Of a stretch of DNA of 64,000 nt, positions 52,999 to 60,709 are shown one piece after another (the first letter of the stretch is position 1; every line of letters starts with the position of its first letter). The stretch comes from Pseudomonas sp. MN1F (GTDB taxonomy: Bacteria > Pseudomonadota > Gammaproteobacteria > Pseudomonadales > Pseudomonadaceae). A program made the position numbers and the translations under genes. The stretch covers positions 62,001 to 126,000 of the forward strand of contig NZ_VZII01000058.1 of assembly GCF_009391885.1 (NCBI RefSeq), written 5' to 3'. The notes under the pieces were generated by a model, which was not told the DNA's origin, ran no database searches, and saw nothing but the letters and a program-made list of their open reading frames with translations.

Positions 52999-53484
52999 AT
53001 GGCCGATGGCTGTTACAACCACATTTACTCGGTCCTAGTTGAGAGTGACCAGGATACCCTCGGGATCATTGCTTACTCGTTATACAAACGACAGAAAATT
53101 GAGTTCATCCAGTCCTTCAAAGTCAAGCATGACAGAGAGCCAAAAGACATTGATCTGGCTCCGTTTCATGATGTCAGTAACAGCCCCACACAGCTGGAAA
53201 GCTATCGCAATCAGGCGAGCCAGCTTGTTCAGGGGTTCCTGGACGCATCGATTGCCACCCAGGCTGCTGAACTCGATCGCTACTACTCCGAAAAGGCCAG
53301 CAACGAAATCAGAAATGCCAAGCCTGGATTTTGGTTGGGCGTTGCTCAGAGTCTCGTGGGCTCGGTTCTCTTCGTCTTCTTGCTCGGGTTTCTTGTGTTC
53401 TTTACCTGGAGTCTGAACCAGGGGCCAAAACAGGTGATCGAGCAGGTCTTCGATGTGGTCATCACCGATTCGCACTCGACATAA
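52999..53484 (+). CDS. Single-pass membrane protein of unknown function
   Basis: The 161-residue protein has a hydrophilic N-terminal domain (IYSVLVESDQDTLGIIAYSLYKRQKIEFI), a charged helical centre and one long membrane helix at about residues 113-135 (VLFVFLLGFLVFFTW), leaving a short tail. AAGGAG lies 10 nt before the ATG. Composition differs from its surroundings: the 120 nt from 53041 to 53160 are 44% GC. It forms a unit with the small gene before it and looks acquired. Similar sequences are, to my recollection, uncharacterised; function open. Confidence 0.7.
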   Translation: MADGCYNHIYSVLVESDQDTLGIIAYSLYKRQKIEFIQSFKVKHDREPKDIDLAPFHDVSNSPTQLESYRNQASQLVQGFLDASIATQAAELDRYYSEKASNEIRNAKPGFWLGVAQSLVGSVLFVFLLGFLVFFTWSLNQGPKQVIEQVFDVVITDSHST

Positions 53485-53683
53485 TTGCGCAACACGCCTG
53501 CTCTAACGTAATCCTTGCCTAGGGAACGGCATCCACACTCAGGGAGGAACCAAACGGGTTGAGGACACTCTGAGTCCTGCTCGTTGCCAAGGATGGCAAT
53601 CACTAACACGGATGCCCTGCGGCATGGGCCGCGGGGCAATGTGGCGGGTACCCAGATACCTTTTGCCACAAGAGCCTGCCCAC

Positions 53684-54346
53684 ATGAAGTTGCCATCTTT
53701 CATTCGACGTCGCCGCCACCTGATGCTCAGCCTGGCCCTCGTCGCCGCGGCTGTGCCGCTGGCATTGGAAGTGGTCGAAAGCCGCGCTCAACCGGTCGAC
53801 GGCACCCAGACGCTGGTATTCCTGCGCCATGCCGAAAAGCCCGGTGAAGGCTTGGGGCAACTGAATTGCCAGGGGCTCAATCGCGCTCTGGACCTGGCCA
53901 CCTTGCTGCCGGAGCGCTTCGGCAAGGCGGATTACGTGTTCGCGGCCAGCCCCTCGCGGCATGTCGAGGAAGGCAGCCAGGACCAGAGCTACAGCTACAT
54001 CCGTCCGCTGATGACCATCACCCCCAGCGCCATTCGCCTGGGTTTGCCGGTCAACATCGACTTTGCTGCCAACGACACCGACGAACTCGCCGATGAACTG
54101 GTCAGCGAGAAGTACCGCAATGCCACGGTCTATACCGCCTGGTCCCACGGCTATCTGCCCGAATTGATCAACTCCGTCGCCGGCAAGGCGTTGGGCGATG
54201 AGCGGGTGATCACCGAAGACTGGAGCGGCGACGATTTCGACACCCTCTACGTCCTCACCCTGACCTGGCACGACGGCAAGGCCAGCCTGCTCAGCCGCAA
54301 CGTCCGCCAAGGCCTCAACGGCGGTGCCCATAGCTGCCCGACCTGA
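53684..54346 (+). CDS. Histidine phosphatase family protein, membrane-anchored or secreted
   Basis: The 220 residues start with a basic stretch (IRRRRHL) and a hydrophobic segment (about 12-28) that can act as signal or anchor, then a phosphoglycerate-mutase-like domain. The RH(A)E catalytic motif is VFLRHAEKP and the second His is in TAWSHGYLPELI. The periplasmic location suggests an acid phosphatase-like job; substrate unknown. I used the ATG giving MKLPSFIRR; the open frame runs further upstream without ribosome site. Confidence 0.85.
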   Translation: MKLPSFIRRRRHLMLSLALVAAAVPLALEVVESRAQPVDGTQTLVFLRHAEKPGEGLGQLNCQGLNRALDLATLLPERFGKADYVFAASPSRHVEEGSQDQSYSYIRPLMTITPSAIRLGLPVNIDFAANDTDELADELVSEKYRNATVYTAWSHGYLPELINSVAGKALGDERVITEDWSGDDFDTLYVLTLTWHDGKASLLSRNVRQGLNGGAHSCPT

Positions 54347-54382
54347 TCCGCTGTTACCAATGGCGGGCCAGGCGAGCCCGTG

Positions 54383-55111
54383 TTACCGCCCGAACTTCAT
54401 CGGCCAGCCCAGCACTTTTTTCTCCCGCGGAGTCGCATAGGTGCGCACCTTGGAGGTGCTAAGCCCCATCCGCACCAGCGACTCGGCAATGGTCACCGCC
54501 GCGCTCACCCCATCGACCACCGGCACCCCGGTGCGCTGGCGGATCTGCTCATCCAGCCCGGCCATGCCGCCACAGCCCAGGCAGATCACCTCGGCCTTGT
54601 CATCGCGCACGGCACGCTCGGCCTGCTCGACGATCGCCTCCACGGCGCGTTGCGGGTCCTCTTCCAGTTCCAGCACAGCCAGGCCACTGGCCCGCACCGA
54701 GGCACAACGGTCATACAAGCCAGACAGCTTCAGGCGGTCTTCGATCAGCGGCACGGTGCGGTCCAGGGTGGTCACCACCGAATAGGCGTGGCCCAGGTAC
54801 ATGGCGGTGCTGGCGGCGGCATCGGTGATGTCCACCACCGGCACGTTGAGCAGCTCCCGCAGGCCTTCGCGGCCATGTTCACCATAGCCGGCCTGGATCA
54901 CCGCATCGTAAGGGCCGTCGTAGGTCAGTACGCGGTCCATCACGGCGATGGCGGCCAGGTAACTCTCGAAATTGCCCTCCACCGACTCGGCGCCGAACCA
55001 GGGGGTCAGGCCGATGATTTGCGTGCCGGGCGCGGCGACGCTGCGCGCCTGCTCGGCGATGGCTTGGGTGATGGCTTCGGTGGTGTTGACGTTGGCGATC
55101 AGAATACGCAT
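54383..55111 (-). CDS. Asp/Glu/hydantoin racemase superfamily enzyme with one catalytic Cys missing
   Basis: The 242 residues have the superfamily N-terminus (ILIANVNTTEAIT) and second catalytic Cys in CLGCGGMAG (Cys180). Where hydantoin and allantoin racemases carry the first Cys (ACF), this protein has Gly75 (QAGYGEHG). Arylmalonate decarboxylase has the same Gly/Cys arrangement, so racemase activity cannot be assumed. AAGGAGG precedes the ATG. It follows the NCS1 permease by 16 nt in one operon, suggesting that both handle the same nucleobase, hydantoin or related compound. Confidence 0.85.
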   Translation of the reverse strand: MRILIANVNTTEAITQAIAEQARSVAAPGTQIIGLTPWFGAESVEGNFESYLAAIAVMDRVLTYDGPYDAVIQAGYGEHGREGLRELLNVPVVDITDAAASTAMYLGHAYSVVTTLDRTVPLIEDRLKLSGLYDRCASVRASGLAVLELEEDPQRAVEAIVEQAERAVRDDKAEVICLGCGGMAGLDEQIRQRTGVPVVDGVSAAVTIAESLVRMGLSTSKVRTYATPREKKVLGWPMKFGR

Positions 55112-55127
55112 GGGCAGTCCTCCTTGA

Positions 55128-56660
55128 TCAATGGCTGCTGTGGTCGACGGCGATGCACTCGCCGCTGACATCGTGGTATTGGCGGTTACGCGGGGCGATC
55201 AGCAGGTACACCGCGGCAGCGATGCCGGCGCCGATCAGCCAGGAAAACGGCGCGATGCCGTGGAAGTTCGGCACCAGCGCCAGGATGATGGCCAGCAGTG
55301 CCGCCGGTACGAAGGCGGCCATGGCGCGCAGGTTGACGCCTTTGCTGTAGTGGTAGGCGCCAGTCGGGTGCTCGGTGTACAGCTCCGGCACGTTGATGCG
55401 GCCTTTGCGCAGCAACCAGTAGTCGGCCATGATCACCCCGTACAGCGGGCCAAGCAGGGCGCCCAGGCCGGACAGGAAGTACACGATCACCAGCGGGCTG
55501 TTGTAGAGGTTCCACGGCAGGATCAGCACCGCCAGGGTTGCGCTGATCAGCCCGGCGCGGCGGAAATTGAGGTGGCGTGGCGCCAGGTTGCTCAGCACGA
55601 AGGCGGGAGCGACGAAGTTGGCCATGATGTTCACCGCCACGGTGACGATCAGGAAGGCCAGGCAGCCGAGCACCAGGAACGGTGTGCTGGGGATGCTGGC
55701 GACGATCTGGGTCGGGCTGTCGATGATCTGGCCGTTGATCTGGAACTGCGCGCCGCACAGCACCACGGTGATCATGGCGAACACCAGGATGTTCACCGGC
55801 AGGCCCCAGAAGTTGCCGACGCGGATGGTCTTGCGGCACGGCGAGGAGCGGGCGAAGTCACAGAAGTTCAGCACCAGGGTGCCGTAGATCGCCAGCCACA
55901 GGGCGCCGCCGGCGAAGATGTTGCGCCACATCTCATAGCCGCTCAGCGGCTCGGCTACCGACCAGGCGATGCGCGCATCGGCCTTGAAGTACATGAACAC
56001 TGCCAGGCTGGCCACGGTCAGCAGGATCACCGGGCCGGCGAAGGCCTCGTAGCGGCGCACCATCTCCATGCCGTAGGCGAGGATCACCAGCTGCACCAGC
56101 CAGATCGCCACGAAGCACACCCAGCCCAGGCTCGACAGGCCGAGGATGCTGTCGTGGTCATAAGCGGCCACTTGCGGCCACACGGCGCTGAGCAGCACGC
56201 GCAGCACCACCGATGCCAGGTAGGTCTGGATGCCGAACCAGGCGATGGCGATCACCGCACGGATCAGCGCCGGGATCTGTGCACCGTGGATGCCAAAGGC
56301 GATACGGCTGATTACCGGGAACGGCACGCCGGTCTTCTGCCCCATGTAGCCGGACAGGTTCATGAAGAAGTACACCAGGGCTGCGCCGATCGCCAGCGAC
56401 AGCAGGATCTGCCAGCCACCCAGGCCAAGGGCGAACAAGCCCATGGCGAAGGAGTAGTTGGCAATGTTGTGCACATCGTTGGTCCACAGCGCAAAGATGC
56501 TGTAGCGGCCCCAGCGGCGGCCTTCGATACGGGTGGGCGCGAGGTCGCGGTTATGCAGGCGTGGGCTCAGGCCCAGGGGCGGCATGTCGCCGGCAAGGGT
56601 GGAAGAGGGGCTGGTGCTGGCGACGGATAGTTCAGGGGCAAGGTCGAGGCTGGTACTCAT
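55128..56660 (-). CDS. NCS1 family nucleobase/hydantoin-type permease
   Basis: Inner-membrane symporter of 510 residues with about twelve membrane segments; the family region FALWTNDVHNIANYSFAMG and GHNIGK-like loops place it in NCS1 (purine, cytosine, allantoin, hydantoin carriers). A hydrophilic N-terminal extension of about 45 residues precedes the first segment. CAGGAG precedes the ATG. First gene of a two-gene operon; the AT-rich regulatory spacer lies upstream. Confidence 0.9.
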   Translation of the reverse strand: MSTSLDLAPELSVASTSPSSTLAGDMPPLGLSPRLHNRDLAPTRIEGRRWGRYSIFALWTNDVHNIANYSFAMGLFALGLGGWQILLSLAIGAALVYFFMNLSGYMGQKTGVPFPVISRIAFGIHGAQIPALIRAVIAIAWFGIQTYLASVVLRVLLSAVWPQVAAYDHDSILGLSSLGWVCFVAIWLVQLVILAYGMEMVRRYEAFAGPVILLTVASLAVFMYFKADARIAWSVAEPLSGYEMWRNIFAGGALWLAIYGTLVLNFCDFARSSPCRKTIRVGNFWGLPVNILVFAMITVVLCGAQFQINGQIIDSPTQIVASIPSTPFLVLGCLAFLIVTVAVNIMANFVAPAFVLSNLAPRHLNFRRAGLISATLAVLILPWNLYNSPLVIVYFLSGLGALLGPLYGVIMADYWLLRKGRINVPELYTEHPTGAYHYSKGVNLRAMAAFVPAALLAIILALVPNFHGIAPFSWLIGAGIAAAVYLLIAPRNRQYHDVSGECIAVDHSSH

Positions 56661-56813
56661 TCCGGCAGGCTCCTGATGCACGTGGACTGCGATGAGCGGG
56701 CATGCGCACGGGCTCGCCATCTCGTCGGTGCAGCTTGGCATCACTGGGTTCTGGGCGCGGCGGCCGGTATTGGGCCGGCGTCGCGGGTTCTTGTGTATTT
56801 ATGTTTCGTAGGA

Positions 56814-56825
56814 TTTGTATACAAA
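56814..56825. promoter_or_regulatory. Palindrome TTTGTATACAAA, candidate GntR-type operator
   Basis: Perfect 12-bp palindrome about 155 nt upstream of the permease start. The core TTGTATACAA resembles operators of FadR-type GntR regulators, which often control uptake and catabolic genes. No GntR gene is in the window. Confidence 0.55.
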
Positions 56826-56937
56826 ACACGAACACACAAAAGCGAGTTCCATGCCAGCGGCAAACGAGTTTCAGATGGTCACTAATTTGAATCTAAGCAA
56901 TTGAAAATTAAGTTGATGAAATGAAGGGAATATAAGT

Positions 56938-56993
56938 TGACCAAATGAACAGGTTTAAATTTTTAGTTGGCTTATTAGTTGATCATTTGGTCA
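56938..56993. repeat. Inverted repeat TGACCAAATGA / TCATTTGGTCA with extra half-sites
   Basis: Perfect 11-bp arms at 56938-56948 and 56983-56993. A related copy AGTTGATGAAATGAA stands at 56911, matching AGTTGACCAAATGAA at 56935 except for two bases, and the right arm itself begins TGATCATTTGGTCA, which is nearly palindromic. The cluster looks like binding sites for one regulator. Confidence 0.55.
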
Positions 56994-57074
56994 GAATTAG
57001 TGGCGCGGGATGTGTAACGTATTGGGGCGTTACTTGGAAAAGTGCACACAAAAATGGCACATAAAGTGACATTC

Positions 57075-57084
57075 TTGTGTACAA
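57075..57084. promoter_or_regulatory. Near-palindrome TTGTGTACAA
   Basis: Differs from the palindrome at 56814-56825 by one base. It lies 34 nt from the 3' end of the lrp-type gene and about 415 nt before the permease start, so a looping arrangement is possible, or it is chance in AT-rich DNA. Confidence 0.4.
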
Positions 57085-57117
57085 AAAATAGCCAGTTAGC
57101 CTGTCGAGTGGATACAC

Positions 57118-57555
57118 TCAGTCCATCGGCGGCAACCGCCGCTTCACCGGGCTCTTCTTGATGATCGCGGTGTTGGTTTCGGCCAGCACATTGATCCGGT
57201 CGAGCAGGGTGTCGAGCTGCTCCATCGAGCGCACATGCAACCGCGCGATGAAACAGTCCTCGCCAGTCACCTTGTCGCACTCGGTGAACTCGGGGATGGC
57301 GATGATCTGCCGCTCCACTTCCTGCAACTGGCCCGGCAGCGGGCGGATGCGCACGATCGCCTGCAGCTGGTAGCCGAAGCTGCGCGGGTCGATATCCACC
57401 GTGTAGCCGCGCAACACGCCGCGTTCCTCCAGGCGGCGCAGGCGCTCGCTGACGCTGGGGGCGGAGAGCCCACTGATCTGCGCCAGCGCCTTGAGCGAGC
57501 GGCGTGAGTCTTCCATCAGGGCATTGATCAACTGTTGGTCGATGGCGTCGGTCAT
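57118..57555 (-). CDS. Lrp/AsnC family transcriptional regulator
   Basis: The 145 residues have an N-terminal helix-turn-helix (DAIDQQLINALMEDSRRSLK; ISGLSAPSVSERLRRLEERG) and a C-terminal RAM/AsnC effector domain. The first Met after GAGG is used; upstream frame is antisense to the divergent gene. It is divergent from an EamA transporter, a frequent arrangement where the regulator controls an amino-acid exporter. Length is slightly short of Lrp (about 160). Confidence 0.9.
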   Translation of the reverse strand: MTDAIDQQLINALMEDSRRSLKALAQISGLSAPSVSERLRRLEERGVLRGYTVDIDPRSFGYQLQAIVRIRPLPGQLQEVERQIIAIPEFTECDKVTGEDCFIARLHVRSMEQLDTLLDRINVLAETNTAIIKKSPVKRRLPPMD

Positions 57556-57613
57556 GCGTACCTCATCAGGCAAATCAGGAAAGTTGCCTTGATAGTAAAG
57601 GTGAACTGGCTGA

Positions 57614-57642
57614 TATGCCTTGGATATCCGCTGGAAGGCATA
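57614..57642. promoter_or_regulatory. Inverted repeat TATGCCTT / AAGGCATA between lrp-type gene and EamA gene
   Basis: Perfect 8-bp arms with a 13-nt gap, centred in the 133-nt divergent region, a usual place for the regulator's own operator. It is 47 nt before the transporter start. Confidence 0.5.
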
Positions 57643-57688
57643 CTGCGACCCTCCACATACTATGGCCATCATCCAAGGGAGGTGTGAG

Positions 57689-58585
57689 ATGGACAGTTCA
57701 TTACGCCGTGGCTCGCTGGAAATGGTTGCCGCCATGCTGATTTCCGGGACCATCGGCTGGTTCGTGCTGGTGTCGGGGCAGCCGGTGCTGGAAGTGGTGT
57801 TCTGGCGCTGCGTGTTCGGTACCGGCACCTTGCTGGTGATCTGCGCGGCATTGGGTTTTCTCAAACCGGGGGTGATAACCCGTACCGCGTTCCTGCTGGC
57901 CATCGCCAGCGGCGTGGCCATTGTCGGCAACTGGGTGTTGTTGTTCGCCTCCTACTCGAGGGCGTCGATCGCCATCGGCACGGCGGTGTACAACGTGCAG
58001 CCGTTCATGCTGGTGGGGTTGGCGGCGCTGTTCCTCGGCGAGAAGATCACTGCTGCCAAGGTCACCTGGCTGAGCGTGGCGTTCCTGGGCATGCTGGCGA
58101 TCGTCAGCGCCCATGGCGCGGGGCAGGCCAGTGGTGAGGATTACTTGCAGGGCATTGCCCTGGCGCTGGGCGCGGCGTTTCTCTATGCGATCGCCGCGTT
58201 GATCATCAAACGCCTGAAAGGCACGCCACCGCACCTGATCGCGTTGATCCAGGTCGCCACCGGGGTGCTGCTGCTGGCGCCCTGGGTGAAGCTGGGCGGG
58301 CTGCCGGGCGAACCGTCGGCGCTGGCCAGCCTGGTGACCTTGGGCATGGTCCACACCGGGTTGATGTATGTGCTGCTGTACAGCGCCATCCAGCGCCTGC
58401 CCACGGCGTTGACGGGGGCGCTGTCGTTCATCTACCCGATTGCCGCGATCCTGGTCGACTGGGTGGCCTTTGGGCACCGCCTGGCGCCGTTGCAGTGGCT
58501 GGGGGTGGCGTTGATTCTGCTGGCGGCAGCGGGCATGCAGCAGGGCTGGTGGTTCCGTTCTGCACAAGTGCCGGCCAAGGGGTAG
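57689..58585 (+). CDS. EamA/DMT family transporter
   Basis: The 298-residue membrane protein has ten hydrophobic segments in two repeats. A very strong AAGGGAGGTG ribosome site precedes the ATG. Divergent from the Lrp-type regulator, which suggests export of an amino acid or derivative. Distinct from the DMT gene at 51366. Confidence 0.9.
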   Translation: MDSSLRRGSLEMVAAMLISGTIGWFVLVSGQPVLEVVFWRCVFGTGTLLVICAALGFLKPGVITRTAFLLAIASGVAIVGNWVLLFASYSRASIAIGTAVYNVQPFMLVGLAALFLGEKITAAKVTWLSVAFLGMLAIVSAHGAGQASGEDYLQGIALALGAAFLYAIAALIIKRLKGTPPHLIALIQVATGVLLLAPWVKLGGLPGEPSALASLVTLGMVHTGLMYVLLYSAIQRLPTALTGALSFIYPIAAILVDWVAFGHRLAPLQWLGVALILLAAAGMQQGWWFRSAQVPAKG

Positions 58586-58618
58586 AATGGCGGCCTTTTC
58601 ACTTGCTTGCGACCCGCC

Positions 58619-59545
58619 ATGACTTCGCCGATCCACACCCTCGAACAGCACCTGCTCGCTGCCCTTGACCCTGCTCCCGCCGAAACCCGTCGCCTGTTCC
58701 ATGGCCGCGGCCGTTGCTGGGAGGGCCTGGAGCAGGTCACGGTGGACTGGCTGCAGGGTGTGCTGTCGGTGGCGCTGTTCCGCGAACCGCCCGAGGGCCA
58801 GCTGGCTGAGCTGGAAGCCATGCTGCGCAAGCTGGCCGAACGCCCGCAATGGACCGGCCAGGCGATCCTCATCCAGCACCGTTACCTGCCCGACAGCCCG
58901 GGCCAGTGGCTGCTGGGCGAGCCCTGCCAGCAGCGCGAGGTGGTCGAGGATGGCCTGACCTATCTGCTCGACCTGGGTGTGCGGCAGAACAACGGCCTGT
59001 TCCTCGACATGCGCTACGGCCGGCGCTGGGTACGCGAGCAGTCTGCGGGCAAGCGGGTATTGAACCTGTTCGCCTACACCTGCGGCTTCTCGGTGGCGGC
59101 GATTGCTGGCGGTGCCGAGCAGGTGGTGAACCTGGACATGGCCAAGTCGGCGCTGTCGCGCGGGCGCGATAATCATCGCCTGAACGGGCACGATGCGTCG
59201 CGGGTCGCCTACCTGGGGCATGAACTGTTCAAGTCGTGGGGCAAGGTGCGCAAATACGGGCCTTATGACTTGATCATCATCGACCCGCCGACCTTCCAGC
59301 GCGGCAGCTTTGTGCTGACCCAGGATTACGCCAAGATCCTGCGGCGCTTGCCGGAGTTGCTCAATGAAGGCGGGACGGTGCTGGCCTGCGTCAACGACCC
59401 GGGGATCGGGCCAGAGTTTCTGATTGAAGGGATGGCCGAGCAGGCGCCTGCGTTGGCGTTTGTCGAGCGGCTGGAGAATCCGCCGGAGTTTCCTGATGTG
59501 GACCCGGCGGGAGGGCTGAAGGCCCTGGTATTCCGCCAGCTGTGA
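58619..59545 (+). CDS. Class I SAM-dependent methyltransferase (RlmI/PF10672-like)
   Basis: The 308 residues contain the SAM-binding motif I VLNLFAYTCGFSVAAIAGGA, motif II NLDMAKSALSRGRDNHRLNG (split by usual pattern) and the catalytic DLIIIDPPTFQRG. This layout matches the methyltransferase half of 23S rRNA m5C methyltransferase RlmI, but the N-terminal PUA domain is not evident. Target unknown, RNA likely. A REP follows. Confidence 0.85.
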   Translation: MTSPIHTLEQHLLAALDPAPAETRRLFHGRGRCWEGLEQVTVDWLQGVLSVALFREPPEGQLAELEAMLRKLAERPQWTGQAILIQHRYLPDSPGQWLLGEPCQQREVVEDGLTYLLDLGVRQNNGLFLDMRYGRRWVREQSAGKRVLNLFAYTCGFSVAAIAGGAEQVVNLDMAKSALSRGRDNHRLNGHDASRVAYLGHELFKSWGKVRKYGPYDLIIIDPPTFQRGSFVLTQDYAKILRRLPELLNEGGTVLACVNDPGIGPEFLIEGMAEQAPALAFVERLENPPEFPDVDPAGGLKALVFRQL

Positions 59546-59550
59546 TGTTG

Positions 59551-59606
59551 CCTGTGCCGGCCTCTTCGCGGCTGTAGGAGCGGATTCATCCGCGAGAGGC
59601 CAGCCC
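59551..59606. repeat. REP element (P. putida type)
   Basis: Opens with CCTGTGCCGGCCTCTTCGCG like the copies at 4388 and 22529 and continues with CTGTAGGAGCGGATTCATCC and an inverted arm CCGCGAGAGGCC. It is the most complete copy and lies between two convergent genes, where it may act as terminator. Confidence 0.88.
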
Positions 59607-59618
59607 TGGCTACCTCAA

Positions 59619-60617
59619 TTACTGATTGGTGTAGATCTGGTCGAACACGCCACCGTCGTTGAAGTGGGTCTTCTGCACGGTGCGCCAGTCACCGAAGGTC
59701 TTCTCCACCGACAGGAAGTCGACTTTCGGGAAGCGGTCGGTGTACTTGGCCAGCACCGTCGCATCCCGCGGACGCAGGTAGTTCTGTGCGGCGATTTCCT
59801 GGGCCGCCGGTGACCACAGGTACTTCAGGTATTCTTCAGCCACGGCCTGGGTGCCTTTCTTCGCCACCACCTTGTCGACCACGCTCACCGGTGGCTCGGC
59901 CTCGGCCGACACACTCGGGTAGACCACTTCAAACTGATCGCGGCCGAACTCGCGGGCGATCATCTCGGCTTCGTTCTCGAAGGTGACCAGCACGTCGCCG
60001 ATCTGGTTGGTCATGAAGGTGGTGGTGGCGGCACGGCCACCGGTGTCGAGCACCGGCGCCTGCTTGAACAGCTTGCCTACGAATTCGCGGGCCTTGGTTT
60101 CATCGCCACCTTGCTTGAGCACATAGCCCCACGCCGACAGGTAGGTGTAGCGGCCGTTACCCGAGGTCTTGGGGTTGGGCACGATCACCTGCACGCCGTC
60201 CTTGAGCAGGTCAGGCCAGTCCTTCAGGGCCTTGGGGTTGCCCTTGCGCACGATGAACACGGTGGCCGAGGTGAACGGCGCGCTGTTGTTCGGCAGGCGG
60301 GTCACCCAGTTGTCCGGCACCAGCTTGCCGTTGTCGGCCAGGGCATTGATGTCGGTGGCCATGTTCATGGTGATGACATCGGCCGGCAGGCCATCGATCA
60401 CCGCACGCGCCTGCTTGCTCGAGCCGCCGAAGGACATCTGCACATTGACCTTCTCGTTGTGCTCGGCTTCCCAGTGCTTCTGGAACGCCGGGTTGTAGTC
60501 CTTGTAGAAATCGCGCATCACGTCATAGGAAACGTTCAGCAGGGTCGGGGCAGCCTGGGCCAGGTTGCCCAGGGCCAGGCCGGCGGCGAGCAGCGAGGCG
60601 GTGAAGAGTTTTTTCAC
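59619..60617 (-). CDS. sbp: Periplasmic sulfate-binding protein
   Basis: The 332 residues start with a Sec signal peptide (cleavage near AQA-AP, about residue 22). The mature protein shows NVSYDVMRDFYKDYN, SFGGSSKQARAV and the GNGRYTYLSAWG region of sulfate/thiosulfate-binding proteins (Sbp/CysP). The permease genes are not adjacent in this window; the gene after it is a K+ channel. Regulation by sulfur limitation (CysB) is usual but not shown here. AAGGA precedes the ATG. Confidence 0.93.
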   Translation of the reverse strand: MKKLFTASLLAAGLALGNLAQAAPTLLNVSYDVMRDFYKDYNPAFQKHWEAEHNEKVNVQMSFGGSSKQARAVIDGLPADVITMNMATDINALADNGKLVPDNWVTRLPNNSAPFTSATVFIVRKGNPKALKDWPDLLKDGVQVIVPNPKTSGNGRYTYLSAWGYVLKQGGDETKAREFVGKLFKQAPVLDTGGRAATTTFMTNQIGDVLVTFENEAEMIAREFGRDQFEVVYPSVSAEAEPPVSVVDKVVAKKGTQAVAEEYLKYLWSPAAQEIAAQNYLRPRDATVLAKYTDRFPKVDFLSVEKTFGDWRTVQKTHFNDGGVFDQIYTNQ

Positions 60618-60709
60618 GTTGCGTCCTTGTTATGGTTCAAATGTTTGGCCATGTGCCAGCGACTATAACGTTTGGCTATTGGCCGATTAAAGACCGAATG
60701 GCACTTTGC

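Larger units (their letters stand above)
56661..57117. other. AT-rich intergenic regulatory region without gene
   Basis: About 457 nt with no credible coding frame. The 60 nt from 56881 are only 25% GC by count. It contains two short palindromes of the TTGTxTACAA type, an 11-bp inverted repeat and direct repeats, all listed separately. The first part (56661-56760) is GC-rich leader of the permease gene. It separates that gene from the end of the lrp-type gene. Confidence 0.75.

Noticed and set aside
53485..53683. Remnant gene between the membrane-protein cassette and the phosphatase gene
   Set aside because: The frame reading into the phosphatase gene from 53612 has no ribosome site, and no protein similarity is visible; treated as non-coding.
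55131..56630. 499-codon plus-strand frame opposite the NCS1 permease
   Set aside because: Antisense of a clear polytopic membrane protein; no start signal or motif.
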